Positions 53,644 to 62,743 of a DNA stretch of 64,000 nt are shown piece by piece. Origin of the DNA: Aureispira sp964404215 (lineage in GTDB: Bacteria; Bacteroidota; Bacteroidia; Chitinophagales; Saprospiraceae); the NCBI GenBank assembly GCA_964404215.1, contig CAYOJF010000008.1, positions 8,345 to 72,344 of the forward strand. Reading direction: 5' to 3'. The notes under the pieces were generated by a model. That model was not told the DNA's origin, did no database searches, and saw nothing but the letters and a program-made list of their open reading frames with translations. The translations under genes were made by a program, and so were the position numbers. How positions within the stretch are numbered: position 1 is the stretch's first letter; each line of letters starts with the position of its first letter.

Positions 53644-53653
53644 NNNNNNNNNN
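53644..53653. other. assembly gap of 10 Ns inside the helicase gene
   Basis: The Ns separate GFFE (motif II side) from FSATM (motif III). In related helicases about 18 residues lie between these, so roughly 50 bases are probably missing. The two sides are also out of frame across exactly ten bases. Confidence 0.95.
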
Positions 53654-54152
53654 CCTCAAAAAAGCCCATGTCCAACATTCGATCCGCTTCATCCAATATA
53701 AGGTGTTCGATGTTATTGAACTTAACATATCTCAAATTCAAATGCGAAATAAGTTTTCCTGGGGTTGCTACAATTACATTACAACCTTTAGTTAAAGCTC
53801 TTTTTTGGGTCGCAAAATCATCTCCACTTCCACCACCATAAATGGCAATAGAACTTACCCCTACAAAATAAGCCAAACCTTGAATTTGCTTATCTATCTG
53901 AATCGCTAGCTCCCTAGTTGGGCAGATAATCAAAGTATTGGATGTGCTAGTCGGATTAACGGCTAGTTTGTGTAAAATAGGTAATACAAAAGCTGCTGTT
54001 TTACCTGTTCCTGTTTGAGCACAAGCCACTAAGTCTTTTCCTGCCAATATTTGTGGGATACCTTGTTCTTGGATGGGTGTAGCATCTACAAATCCCATAT
54101 AATCTAATGCTTCTAATAACTGGTCTGCTAAGCCTAATTCCTCAAATGTCAT
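53654..54152 (-). CDS. DEAD-box RNA helicase, N-terminal part upstream of the assembly gap
   Basis: ATG 54152 opens with the Q motif (MTFEELGLADQLLEALDYMG, then ATPIQEQGIP). Motif I is AQTGTGKT, Ia PTRELAIQ, Ib ATPGKL and II DEADRMLDMGFFE, where the sequence meets the Ns. Together with the other side this is a RhlE-like RNA helicase of about 430-450 residues, acting in ribosome assembly or RNA turnover in the cytosol. It is divergently arranged with the aminopeptidase at 54367 across 214 nt. Confidence 0.9.
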
Positions 54153-54366
54153 ACTTCTATTTTATCCGCTTGGTTGTTTAATCAGGCTAAAATAACATTT
54201 TTTTGTAGAGTTGACGCACAATTCATTAGCAGATGTGCGATTTAGAGTTCTTATCGAATCTTTTTTTTGTTTGTCCTATTTTATAATGTTAAATTGTGAG
54301 CCTACCAAAAAAAACAAAAAGATAGTTTTAGAGCATTTGCTCTACTTACGTTAACTAATTGAAATT

Positions 54367-55659
54367 ATGCGATACCAAAAAATTAATCCAAGCTTATTTG
54401 TAGAAAATAGAAAACGATTCATGGCTCAAATGAAGCCTAATTCTATTGCTATTTTTCATGCCAATGATATGATGATGCGTAATGGGGATTGCCACTTCCC
54501 TTTTCGTCAACAATCAGATTTATTCTACCTCTCTGGACTAGACCAAGAGGAAGTGATCTTAGTACTTTATCCTGATTGCCCAAAGGGAAAGAGTTTCCAA
54601 GAAATAATTTTCACGAAACAAACGAATGAATATATTGCGGTATGGGAGGGTTATAAATATACCAAAGAAGATGCTGCTGCCACTTCAGGGGTACCTAGTG
54701 TCTACTGGTTATCTGAAATGAGTAGTCTCCTAAATGAAATGATTCTATTAGCAGATAATATTTACACCAATACCAACGAAAATGATAGAGCGGTCAGCGA
54801 CTATGCAACACGTGATGTTCGTCATGCCAATGAAATGCAACAAAAATACGTTGGCCACACTTTCCTACGAGCTCAACCGATCATGAAAGCACTCCGTATG
54901 ATCAAATCACCTCTAGAACTCGAAATGATGCAGATAGCTTGTGACATTACCAACAAGGCTTTCCGTCGTGTTTTAGCAACGACTAGACCAGGTATGATGG
55001 AATATCAAGTAGAAGCTAATGTTATCGCAGAGTTTATTGGAAACGGAGCAGCTGGTCATGCTTATACTCCTATCATAGCTAGTGGTGCCAATGCTTGTGT
55101 ACTCCACTATATTGCCAATGATATGCCACTCCAAGATGGTGATCTAATGCTGATGGATTTTGGAGCAGAATATGGGAACTATGCAGCTGATTTGTCTAGA
55201 ACAATTCCAACTAATGGGCGTTTTACAGATCGTCAAAAAGACGTCTATAATGCTGTATTGAAAGTTAAAAATGAAGCTCAACAGTTACTTGTACCAGGCA
55301 ATAACTTGAATGATTACCATACAGAAGTAGGCAAAATTATGGAAAGTGAGTTGATTCGCATCGGATTGTTAGACAAGACAGCTGTCGCTCATCAAGACCC
55401 TGCTCGCCCACTTTATAAGCAATATTTCATGCATGGCACTTCACATCATCTGGGGCTAGATGTACATGACCTCTGTCATCGTTATGTAGAGTTTCAAGAA
55501 GGAATGGTCTTTACTTGTGAACCAGGTATCTATATCCCTGCTGAAAACATGGGAATTCGTTTAGAGGATGATGTTGTCGTCACTAGTGGTTCTGTCAATA
55601 ATCTCATGCAGGATATTCCGATTGAAGTAGAAGAAATCGAAGATTTAATGAATTCATAA
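54367..55659 (+). CDS. Xaa-Pro aminopeptidase (M24B, aminopeptidase P family)
   Basis: A 430-residue cytosolic metallopeptidase. The N-terminal creatinase-like domain contains FPFRQQSDLFYLSGLDQEE. The pita-bread domain carries the metal ligands in LMLMDFGAEYGNYAADLSRT (two Asp), HGTSHHLGLDVHD (His), EPGIYIP (Glu) and RLEDDVVVT (Glu), all intact. It removes N-terminal residues before proline. Length and motifs match PepP, and the Trp/Tyr-rich N-domain makes the family assignment secure. A terminator at 55668 closes the unit. Confidence 0.94.
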   Translation: MRYQKINPSLFVENRKRFMAQMKPNSIAIFHANDMMMRNGDCHFPFRQQSDLFYLSGLDQEEVILVLYPDCPKGKSFQEIIFTKQTNEYIAVWEGYKYTKEDAAATSGVPSVYWLSEMSSLLNEMILLADNIYTNTNENDRAVSDYATRDVRHANEMQQKYVGHTFLRAQPIMKALRMIKSPLELEMMQIACDITNKAFRRVLATTRPGMMEYQVEANVIAEFIGNGAAGHAYTPIIASGANACVLHYIANDMPLQDGDLMLMDFGAEYGNYAADLSRTIPTNGRFTDRQKDVYNAVLKVKNEAQQLLVPGNNLNDYHTEVGKIMESELIRIGLLDKTAVAHQDPARPLYKQYFMHGTSHHLGLDVHDLCHRYVEFQEGMVFTCEPGIYIPAENMGIRLEDDVVVTSGSVNNLMQDIPIEVEEIEDLMNS

Positions 55660-55667
55660 ATCACTTG

Positions 55668-55709
55668 AATAACAGTCAATTATATATAAAATAATTGACT
55701 GTTATTTTT
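55668..55709 (+). terminator. intrinsic terminator after the aminopeptidase gene
   Basis: Perfect 16-bp stem AATAACAGTCAATTAT / ATAATTGACTGTTATT (55668-55683 and 55691-55706) with a 7-nt loop and a T-rich tail. Confidence 0.8.
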
Positions 55710-55725
55710 ATTCCCAGATTCAAGT

Positions 55726-56325
55726 ATGGAAATACTAGATGACTTTATTTTCGATCCTAATGAAAAAGGAACCATCTCTTTTGATAAAAAGAAATTTATT
55801 ATTTTATCTGTACTAAGTTGGGGATTTACAATATTCTCTCTTCTCAGTATTTATCGATATTGGTCATTCCCTCATTATCTACAGAAATGCATTCAATCTT
55901 GGTTTCATAACCCTCTTTTCTATTTAGTAGTATACTTTATTGTCATGAATAAGGCTTATCAACCTGTTTTCATGAACAACATTAAATATAGTTTTCTATT
56001 TCACTTAGTTTCTATTATTCTCCCTTTTGCACTATCTATGTTAATGTTTATTTCCATAGCTCCAGGAAGTATTAATAACTGGCTGTTTATTAGCCTTATA
56101 TTTACCTTAATCTATGCTGCCTTGTCATTTATCTTAGCCTTCATTAGTCATGGGCTTTCTCCCATGAAACTAAAAGTAGATGGTTACTATATCTTTTTTA
56201 TATTAATGGCTTTAACTTCTGCTGTTCCCTATTCCTACTCCTTTGGTGTTGTTATTAGTCTACTTTCTTTTACAGGGTACTTTATTGCAAATAAAATTAA
56301 AGCTGCAAATGGAAATACTAGATAA
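55726..56325 (+). CDS. polytopic membrane protein, tandem overlapping paralogue 1
   Basis: A 199-residue protein starting MEILDDFIFDPNEKG, with about six membrane helices. The next two genes start MEILDN and share the pattern of a short acidic cytosolic N-terminus, a basic stretch (KKK or KR), and FIILxxLSWGFxIFSxL. Its last 17 nt overlap the next gene, because the C-terminal codons NGN are read in the other frame as ATGGAAAT, the start of the next copy. No family recognised. Confidence 0.72.
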   Translation: MEILDDFIFDPNEKGTISFDKKKFIILSVLSWGFTIFSLLSIYRYWSFPHYLQKCIQSWFHNPLFYLVVYFIVMNKAYQPVFMNNIKYSFLFHLVSIILPFALSMLMFISIAPGSINNWLFISLIFTLIYAALSFILAFISHGLSPMKLKVDGYYIFFILMALTSAVPYSYSFGVVISLLSFTGYFIANKIKAANGNTR

Positions 56326-56902
56326 TATAAGCACATCAAACAATGCTGAAAATATAAAAAATCAATCTAAAAGGAATTTCATTATCCTAGTGTTAGGGTC
56401 TTGGGGGTTTATTATTTTTTCTATGCTGATGTTACTGAAAGTTTCTTGGTTACCACCTGAACTTATCACCTCTTTTGCTCCTTGGTTTCATTCTTTTCGG
56501 TTTTATTTTGCGATCTATTTTTTAATAATTTACCTCAACTACCATTCTACTTTTCGAAATGAGATCTACTATAGTGGATGGTATCATCTGATAGTTATTC
56601 CACCTCCTCTTTTTTTCGTGACAATTATGTCCATTTGGTTGCAAGAAAAAGGAGATTACACCATCATTTTCCCATTAATGGTTATTCTGTTTATCTATTG
56701 TATTTTCAGTATATTCTATTCTGCATTTCTACATCTCATTCTCCAAATTACATCACCTATCAGACCACCCTATATTTTTTTCGTCATACTCTTTTCTGCC
56801 TCTATTCATCCCATATTATTTCCACTTGGTTGTATTATTAGTATAGGAGGATTTCTAGGTTATTATTTAATGAAAAAAATGAGCTACAATGGAAATTCTT
56901 GA
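56309..56902 (+). CDS. polytopic membrane protein, tandem overlapping paralogue 2
   Basis: A 197-residue protein. ATG 56309 is chosen because it aligns with MEILD of the neighbours; the longer frame from 56243 lies inside the previous gene. Residues NFIILVLGSWGFIIFSMLML match paralogue 1. About six membrane helices; the C-terminus ends in NGNS, overlapping the start of the third copy by 14 nt. Translational coupling from one gene to the next is likely. Confidence 0.7.
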   Translation: MEILDNISTSNNAENIKNQSKRNFIILVLGSWGFIIFSMLMLLKVSWLPPELITSFAPWFHSFRFYFAIYFLIIYLNYHSTFRNEIYYSGWYHLIVIPPPLFFVTIMSIWLQEKGDYTIIFPLMVILFIYCIFSIFYSAFLHLILQITSPIRPPYIFFVILFSASIHPILFPLGCIISIGGFLGYYLMKKMSYNGNS

Positions 56903-57458
56903 TAACCTCGATCAGGAGGTCTCGTCTAAAAATCAATTCGACCGTCAAAAACTATTCTATCTTATTCTAGGGAGTGTACTCTTTGCCTGCGTTTATTATT
57001 TTTTCTTTTTTGCTTCTCGAAAATTTTCTTTTTTGAAAATCACCAATTCTCCTTTCTGTATTGTTGCCTGCTACTATCTTATTCTTCGCTCCTACTATGA
57101 TAGTATTCTATTAGGGCGTTACAAGTATTTAGCAATTTATAATTTCGCGGTAGCTGGATTCAGTGTTTTTCTGATCAATAGCCATATGATGTGGATGAGC
57201 GGTATAGCACTTAATAACTTATCTGGTTGGGCAGGATTTCTAACCATCAGTGTGATGGGAATGGTTATTTCTGGTGTTGCTTCCTTATCATTAAGCACAA
57301 TAGTCCATGTTATTGCCCAGTACACTAAATACAAGCATCGGATACTGTATTTCTTAGGGTTACTTTTCCTAGCTACACTATTCCCTTTTTGGCTTCCTTA
57401 TCACATGCTCTTTGTTATTTTGGGGTGTATGGGTTATGCTTTTTTCTACAAAGCATAA
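56889..57458 (+). CDS. polytopic membrane protein, tandem overlapping paralogue 3
   Basis: A 189-residue protein starting MEILDNLDQEVSSKNQFDRQ with the same N-terminal style as its two predecessors but weaker similarity afterwards; about six membrane helices. Unlike the others, its C-terminus ends in FFYKA without NGN, as expected for the last copy. A bidirectional hairpin at 57457-57489 lies between it and accC on the other strand. Confidence 0.68.
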   Translation: MEILDNLDQEVSSKNQFDRQKLFYLILGSVLFACVYYFFFFASRKFSFLKITNSPFCIVACYYLILRSYYDSILLGRYKYLAIYNFAVAGFSVFLINSHMMWMSGIALNNLSGWAGFLTISVMGMVISGVASLSLSTIVHVIAQYTKYKHRILYFLGLLFLATLFPFWLPYHMLFVILGCMGYAFFYKA

Positions 57459-57489
57459 AAAAAGTCCTTGCAGCAATGCTACAAGGACT
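57457..57489 (-). terminator. terminator between accC and the membrane protein triplet
   Basis: AGTCCTTG / CAAGGACT stem with inner AGC/GCT pair. On the minus strand it is followed by seven T, so it best fits accC, which ends at 57514; it may also serve the plus strand. Confidence 0.75.
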
Positions 57490-57513
57490 CTTCCTCTTTA
57501 TTTCTATACAATT

Positions 57514-58866
57514 TTACTTCTTATCTGGATCTGTAAAATCATAATTGTCTAAGAATTTGGTCGTAAAGTTTCCTTCAATAAATTCTTTAGTGTTCATCAG
57601 TTGTTTATGCAAAGGAACAGTTGTTTTGATCCCCTCTACAATAAACTCATCTAATGCACGACGCATTTTAGCTATACATTCCTCTCTAGTTCTTGCTCTA
57701 CAGATCAGCTTCGCTATCATAGAATCATAATAAGGAGAAATAGTGTATCCTGCATATACATGTGTATCTACACGAATACCATGTCCTTTAGAACTATGAA
57801 AAGAAGTAATCTTACCTGGACAAGGACGGAAATTGTTATAGGGGTCTTCTGCATTGATACGACATTCGATCGCATGCATAGTTGGATAGTAATTCTGTCC
57901 AGAAATTTTCTCGCCTGCAGCTATTTTTATTTGCTCACGAATCAAGTCATGATCAATCACTTCCTCTGTGACAGTATGCTCTACTTGAATACGAGTATTC
58001 ATTTCCATGAAATAGAAGTTCTTATGCTTGTCTACCAAGAACTCTACTGTTCCAACACCTTCATAATTAATCGCTTTGGTTGCAGCTACAGCAGCAGCTC
58101 CCATTCTTTCTCTCAACTCATCATCCAAAAATGGAGATGGAGATTCTTCGATTAATTTCTGGTGACGACGCTGTATAGAACACTCTCTTTCTGAAAGGTG
58201 ACAAGCATTACCGTGTTGATCTCCAGCTACCTGAATTTCGATATGGCGAGGCTCTTCCACGAATTTCTCCATGTACATGCCATTATTACCAAAAGAAGCT
58301 TTAGCTTCATTCTGAGCAGAACTCAAAGCAGACTCCATTTCAGATTTATTCGCTACATAACGCATTCCTTTTCCACCACCACCAGCAGTTGCTTTCAGCA
58401 TCACAGGATAGCCTATTTCTTCCGCTAACTCTAATGCTTCATCTACATCCTTAAGCAAGCCTTCCGACCCTGGTATAACTGGCACATTAGCCGCTATCAT
58501 CGTTTCTTTAGCCGTGATTTTGTCTCCCATTTTACGGATATGCTCTGGTGATGGTCCTATGAACTTAACGCCAGTTTGAGCACAGATTTCAGCAAAATCC
58601 GCATTCTCTGCTAAAAAACCATATCCTGGATGAACCGCATCACTATTAGTGATTTCGACTGCCGCCATCAGATTAGGAACATTTAGATAAGAATCCGTAG
58701 ACGCTGCTGGTCCGACACAAACAGCCTCATCAGCAAAACGTACATGCAAACTATCTTTATCTGCTGTAGAGTAGATAGCGACGGTTTTGATACCCATTTC
58801 TCTACACGTACGAATGATACGCAAAGCAATTTCGCCTCTGTTTGCTATTAATATTTTTTTAAACAT
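57514..58866 (-). CDS. accC: acetyl-CoA carboxylase biotin carboxylase subunit AccC
   Basis: A 450-residue ATP-grasp enzyme that carboxylates biotin on AccB, the first step of fatty acid synthesis. ATG 58866 gives MFKKILIANRGEIALRIIRT, the standard start; the frame reaches 58890 with an unneeded prefix. Visible features are VHPGYGFLAENADFAE, the glycine-rich ATP lid KATAGGGGKGMRYV, and FYFMEMNTRIQVEHTVTE with the catalytic Glu and Arg. Length equals the family standard. It follows accB by 65 nt. AccA/AccD are not in the window. Confidence 0.96.
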   Translation of the reverse strand: MFKKILIANRGEIALRIIRTCREMGIKTVAIYSTADKDSLHVRFADEAVCVGPAASTDSYLNVPNLMAAVEITNSDAVHPGYGFLAENADFAEICAQTGVKFIGPSPEHIRKMGDKITAKETMIAANVPVIPGSEGLLKDVDEALELAEEIGYPVMLKATAGGGGKGMRYVANKSEMESALSSAQNEAKASFGNNGMYMEKFVEEPRHIEIQVAGDQHGNACHLSERECSIQRRHQKLIEESPSPFLDDELRERMGAAAVAATKAINYEGVGTVEFLVDKHKNFYFMEMNTRIQVEHTVTEEVIDHDLIREQIKIAAGEKISGQNYYPTMHAIECRINAEDPYNNFRPCPGKITSFHSSKGHGIRVDTHVYAGYTISPYYDSMIAKLICRARTREECIAKMRRALDEFIVEGIKTTVPLHKQLMNTKEFIEGNFTTKFLDNYDFTDPDKK

Positions 58867-58931
58867 ATTTTCATGTATATTGATCAGCAATTAAGAGTCC
58901 TAATAAGGATCTCCCTTATTCTACCCGATCC

Positions 58932-59441
58932 TTATGAAGGATCTACCAAGAAAAGTACTTGTCCATATTCAATAGGACTAGCATCTTCTACCATCATTTT
59001 GACAATTTTGCCACTAACCTCTGCTTTCACTTCATTGAAAAGTTTCATCGCTTCGATTAAGCAAATAGTATCATCAATATTGATCGTATCTCCAACCTTC
59101 ACAAAAGGTCCTTTTTCTGGAGATGGACTGCGGTAGAAAGTACCAACCATCGGAGAAGTAACCTCTATATATTTAGAACTTTCTTCAGCGGGGGCAGCTG
59201 CTTTTTCTTCTTTAGCCTCTTTGTTCGCTACAGGAGCAGTAGTATTCTGCTGTGGCTGTTGCATTACAGGCATAGGCATTCCAGCAGAAACCACTGATGG
59301 TTGCTGTACTATCACCTCTTTTCCTGCAGAATATGACTTCGTACGAATACTAATCTTAGCACTTTCATTTTCGTACTTAAATTCGCTAATTTTGCTTTTT
59401 TGAATCAACTTAATGAGTTCCTTTATTTCTTCAAACTCCAT
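58932..59441 (-). CDS. accB: acetyl-CoA carboxylase biotin carboxyl carrier protein AccB
   Basis: A 169-residue carrier. The N-terminal domain EFEEIKELIKLIQKSKISEF is followed by a long Pro/Ala/Gln linker (residues about 40-90), then the biotinyl domain VTSPMVGTFYRSPSPEKGPF and the biotinylation site EAMKLFNEV, where Lys is modified. The domain ends DASPIEYGQVLFLVDPS. It is upstream of accC and downstream of efp on the minus strand, the common Bacteroidota order. Confidence 0.96.
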   Translation of the reverse strand: MEFEEIKELIKLIQKSKISEFKYENESAKISIRTKSYSAGKEVIVQQPSVVSAGMPMPVMQQPQQNTTAPVANKEAKEEKAAAPAEESSKYIEVTSPMVGTFYRSPSPEKGPFVKVGDTINIDDTICLIEAMKLFNEVKAEVSGKIVKMMVEDASPIEYGQVLFLVDPS

Positions 59442-59497
59442 AGTAAGTAAGTTTTATGTTAGGTTTCAAAAAAAATATTTTTTGTAAAAAATACAAA

Positions 59498-59519
59498 AGC
59501 ACAAGCCTCAACTTGTGCT
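59498..59519 (-). terminator. terminator between efp and accB
   Basis: AGCACAAG / CTTGTGCT stem with a 6-nt loop; on the minus strand the tail reads TTTTGTATTTTTT. Partial read-through into accB is possible. Confidence 0.65.
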
Positions 59520-59534
59520 GTTCTTAATAGTTTC

Positions 59535-60101
59535 TTATTGTTTCACACGCTCCATGTATGCACCTGTAGCAGTATCAATGCGGATAAAATCTCCTTCCTT
59601 GATAAACAATGGTACACGTACCTCTGCTCCAGTTTCCACCTTACATGGCGTCAATGTATTAGTAGCAGTATCTCCTTTCACACCAGGCTCTACCTCTGCT
59701 ACTTGTAGTATTACATATTGTGGAAGTTCACAAGCCAAAACAATCTCTTTTTCTGCATGAAAAAGAGCCTCTACTTCTTGACCTTCCTTCATCAATTGGC
59801 TATTGTCCAACATTTCTTTCAATATATCAATCTGATTGAAAGTCTCATTATTCATAAAGTAAAAACGATCTTCATCGTCATACAAGTATTGATAACTTCT
59901 ACGCTCTACACGGACATCATCTACTTTTTGCCCTGCTGGAAAAGTGTTGTCAACGACCTTGCCATTCGACAAATTTTTTAACTTTGTACGGACAAAAGCA
60001 TTTCCCTTTCCAGGTTTTACATGAAGAAACTCTACTACAATGTAAGTTGCTCCGTTGTATTCCATGCACATTCCTTTTCGAATATCTGATGTTGTTGCCA
60101 C
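59535..60101 (-). CDS. efp: translation elongation factor P
   Basis: A 188-residue factor that relieves ribosome stalling at polyproline. I choose the GTG at 60101 (read as MATTSDIRKG), which gives the standard EF-P length; the frame extends to 60167 with a hydrophobic prefix that has no counterpart in EF-P. Domain I holds VVEFLHVKPGKGNAFVRTKLKN, with the tip Lys in PGKGN; domains II and III follow with LPQYVILQVAEVEPGVKGDT and the closing GDFIRIDTATGAYMERV. A promoter lies just upstream. It is the first gene of the efp-accB-accC group. Confidence 0.95.
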   Translation of the reverse strand: MATTSDIRKGMCMEYNGATYIVVEFLHVKPGKGNAFVRTKLKNLSNGKVVDNTFPAGQKVDDVRVERRSYQYLYDDEDRFYFMNNETFNQIDILKEMLDNSQLMKEGQEVEALFHAEKEIVLACELPQYVILQVAEVEPGVKGDTATNTLTPCKVETGAEVRVPLFIKEGDFIRIDTATGAYMERVKQ

Positions 60102-60136
60102 TCTTTTATTTTTTGTATTAACATTTAATATAATTG

Positions 60137-60167
60137 CAAAAGTTATTTCCACAACTTTCGTGAACAA
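60137..60167 (-). promoter_or_regulatory. promoter of efp
   Basis: On the minus strand, TTG (60167-60165) and TAACTTTTG (60145-60137) lie 19 nt apart. The -7 element has one extra base relative to TAnnTTTG. It would start transcription about 30 nt before the GTG start, which argues against the longer frame being translated. Confidence 0.45.
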
Positions 60168-60270
60168 ATATAGCGTTTCTATTAGAAATTACAATTTTTT
60201 GGTACGCTATTCTATTTTAGAATTACCCTTTTGTTAATTTTAAGCTCTTATTCTATCTGAGATTTATTTA

Positions 60271-61620
60271 GTGTACACCAAATCTACCGACCGTTTGAAA
60301 GAACAGCTATTAATCTATACACCAACTGAAAGCCCCCGTATTCATTATATTATGGATTGGTTCTTTGGGCAAATATTGGGTCCAAAACAATACTGTATCG
60401 TAAACAACTATATTGCTTTTATACAGAAAGAGTCCGTTGCCAAACTTAATTACAGTACACTCCCTACTCCTAATATTCCTACGATTATCCCAAACGGGTT
60501 ATTGAACGAATCCAATATCAAATCCTTTACACCTACTTTCCAATACCACCAAAATCTTCCAGCCGCTTTCTTTTCGCCCAAAGATGATCTAGCAGCACTT
60601 CCTTTTGATATTTTCGCACTTACTTTTTATCTACTTAGTAGATATGAAGAATATTTAGACACACCTAAAGACCAGCATCAGCGTTTTACTGCTCATCAGA
60701 GCATGGCGTATCAAAATAACTTCCTAGAACTCCCTCTAGTTGACTTATGGCGTATCCAATTGAAAAATATTCTACAACAACACTACCCAAAACTTCTTTT
60801 CAAGAACTCTACTTATCAATACACTCCAACTTATGACATTGATTACGCCTATGCTTTTTCACAAAAAGGATGGATTCGACAGATAGGAGCTTTTGCCCGC
60901 AACTGCAAAAACCGAGACCTTCCTCTACTCAAAATACAACTTAAAACTTGGTTGCGACTACAAAAAGATCCTTATGATTGCTTTGAATATCTAAAGTCTC
61001 TAGATAAAAAACATCAACTCTCCCCTATTTATTTTTGGCTAGTGGGAGATTATGGGCATTATGATAAAAATATTGCTCCTAGCAACAAGAAATTCCAATC
61101 TCTGATACAACAAAATGCGGCTCAATTCCCTATCGGCATTCATCCTTCGTATGCTTCCAATGATGCTCCCTTATTATTAGACAAAGAAATTAACAGACTG
61201 GAAACAATTAGTCGACAACGAATAGCCAAAAGCCGACAACATTATTTAAAATTAACCCTACCAGATACTTACCAACGATTGGTGCAATACCGAATCCAAG
61301 AAGACTATACAATGGGATATGCTCAAGAATTAGGTTTCAGAGCCAGTACAGCACAGCCCTTCTCTTGGTTCAATCTAAAGGCTAATCGTCCAGAAGAGCT
61401 ACAAGTATATCCTTTCCAAATAATGGATGTTACCCTAAAGAATTATCTAAAGTATTCGCCCCAAAAAGTGATTGAAGCAGCTAGTCAAATTATCCAACAA
61501 ACCAAAGCTGTTAATGGTCATTTGATAACTATCTGGCATAATAGCTCTCTAGGAGAATGCATGGGATGGGAAAGCTGGAGAGACGTTTATGAAACTATTC
61601 TTTCTGAAGCTGCTCCTTGA
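60271..61620 (+). CDS. polysaccharide deacetylase family protein
   Basis: A 449-residue protein starting with GTG at 60271 (MYTKSTDRLKEQLL). The N-terminal 190 residues carry FSPKDDLAALPFDIFALTFYLLSRYEEY, typical of the N-domain of Bacteroidota proteins annotated as polysaccharide deacetylase. The second part is deacetylase-like, with TPTYDIDYAYAF (the DxD metal motif), IYFWLVGDYGHYDKN, FPIGIHPSYAS (a conserved His) and LITIWHNSSLGE. No signal peptide is seen, so it may act inside the cell or be exported another way. The last 26 nt overlap the end of the minus-strand gene at 61595. Confidence 0.8.
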   Translation: MYTKSTDRLKEQLLIYTPTESPRIHYIMDWFFGQILGPKQYCIVNNYIAFIQKESVAKLNYSTLPTPNIPTIIPNGLLNESNIKSFTPTFQYHQNLPAAFFSPKDDLAALPFDIFALTFYLLSRYEEYLDTPKDQHQRFTAHQSMAYQNNFLELPLVDLWRIQLKNILQQHYPKLLFKNSTYQYTPTYDIDYAYAFSQKGWIRQIGAFARNCKNRDLPLLKIQLKTWLRLQKDPYDCFEYLKSLDKKHQLSPIYFWLVGDYGHYDKNIAPSNKKFQSLIQQNAAQFPIGIHPSYASNDAPLLLDKEINRLETISRQRIAKSRQHYLKLTLPDTYQRLVQYRIQEDYTMGYAQELGFRASTAQPFSWFNLKANRPEELQVYPFQIMDVTLKNYLKYSPQKVIEAASQIIQQTKAVNGHLITIWHNSSLGECMGWESWRDVYETILSEAAP

Positions 61621-62722
61621 TCTTATTTAATAAAAAGGCACTCGTTATGTGAATAAAATCAAGCTTATCTGGTGTATGCTTATTATAACAATTAGGCTTT
61701 TTGGGCACTTCTGGAATAACACCTACACCAATAGGCATCACTAAAAATTTATTTCGAGAATTATCTATAGCTAAATCCTGAATCAACTGTAGTTCTTTCA
61801 TACCTTTACCTCTATATCTATAAGTCTCTACCCACCAAATTTCACCAAAACCAGATGGGTCAGGTTTCATCAAAGTATCCTTTCTACTCCCAATCATTAC
61901 TTTTTCTTGCTCACTCAACGGCAAAAACCCATCTCTTAAGATGTCTCTAGATAGATGTTTCTTTTTTTTATCTTCAACAATCTTATCATACCATAACCCA
62001 AAAGCACTGTCTTGCGTTACTGTACTTTTCAGCACATTTACTTTTTCTAAATCAATGATTGTAGTGATTCTTTTTGCTAATGGGATAGTTCGCCGCTGAA
62101 AATCCAATCTAGCCACTAAAGTTGTTGGCATCCAAAACAAAGAATTCGCCTGTTTATCTTTGGCTTCTACAGGAGCTACTCCCAATGGAATTCCATAAAA
62201 AGCACCTTCTCCTTTATGAAAGTAGATCAGTTGACGAATACGAAGTACAGGCACCTCTTCTAGCGTATACCTTTCTTTGACTTCTATTATAATTTCTTCA
62301 AATGTTTCTGCATCAAAAGTAACAATCGTATCTATGTTTAGTAGGCTATTTGCCAAATCCACGCCTTCTTTTTTGTCCGTTAGTTGAAGCGTTTGATAAA
62401 CTGCTGTCATAGAAGCTATACTAAACAAACCATCTATCAAGCGAAGGTCAGCATTCTCGACCATTCCACAATTACTTGCATGATAATGCAACACTCTTTC
62501 TTTTTGCAATACTTTTTTATAATTAGGGGTACCCCCTAATTCTCCTCTTTCTTCATAATCCACTATTACCTCACCTACCCAAAGTACCTCTTCATCTGAG
62601 AGTAAAGCATTTATAATTTCCGCTGGTGATTTTTTTTGAGATAAAAATTCTAAGGATTCCTGTGCTTGTATAGCATCATAACATAATATAAATAACAGCA
62701 TTTGGAGCATTAGATTCTTCAT
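61595..62722 (-). CDS. exported protein, paralogue of 62744, weak GldN resemblance
   Basis: A 375-residue protein with signal peptide MKNLMLQMLLFILCYDAIQAQ. It aligns along its length with the 62744 product: LLSDEEVLWVGEVIVDYEER, TIVTFDAETFEEIIIEVKE, VPVLRIRQLIYFHKGEGAFYGIPLGVAPV and ELQLIQDLAIDNSRNKFLV. The segment RIRQLIYFxK..xxAxPLxxAPxxxxxxxxFWM recalls the GldN gliding/type IX secretion protein (YRIKEDWxFDKxxxxMxVRIxGIAPxxE), but similarity is low. Function uncertain. Confidence 0.65.
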   Translation of the reverse strand: MKNLMLQMLLFILCYDAIQAQESLEFLSQKKSPAEIINALLSDEEVLWVGEVIVDYEERGELGGTPNYKKVLQKERVLHYHASNCGMVENADLRLIDGLFSIASMTAVYQTLQLTDKKEGVDLANSLLNIDTIVTFDAETFEEIIIEVKERYTLEEVPVLRIRQLIYFHKGEGAFYGIPLGVAPVEAKDKQANSLFWMPTTLVARLDFQRRTIPLAKRITTIIDLEKVNVLKSTVTQDSAFGLWYDKIVEDKKKKHLSRDILRDGFLPLSEQEKVMIGSRKDTLMKPDPSGFGEIWWVETYRYRGKGMKELQLIQDLAIDNSRNKFLVMPIGVGVIPEVPKKPNCYNKHTPDKLDFIHITSAFLLNKIKEQLQKE

Positions 62723-62743
62723 ATAGTTTCCCTTTAGAGTATG

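Noticed and set aside
58867..58890. N-terminal extension of AccC
   Set aside because: Biotin carboxylase starts with MFKKILIANRGEIA; the eight residues before it are unlikely to be translated.
60102..60167. N-terminal extension of EF-P
   Set aside because: The 22 extra residues are absent from EF-P, and a promoter-like pair overlaps them; GTG 60101 gives the standard length.
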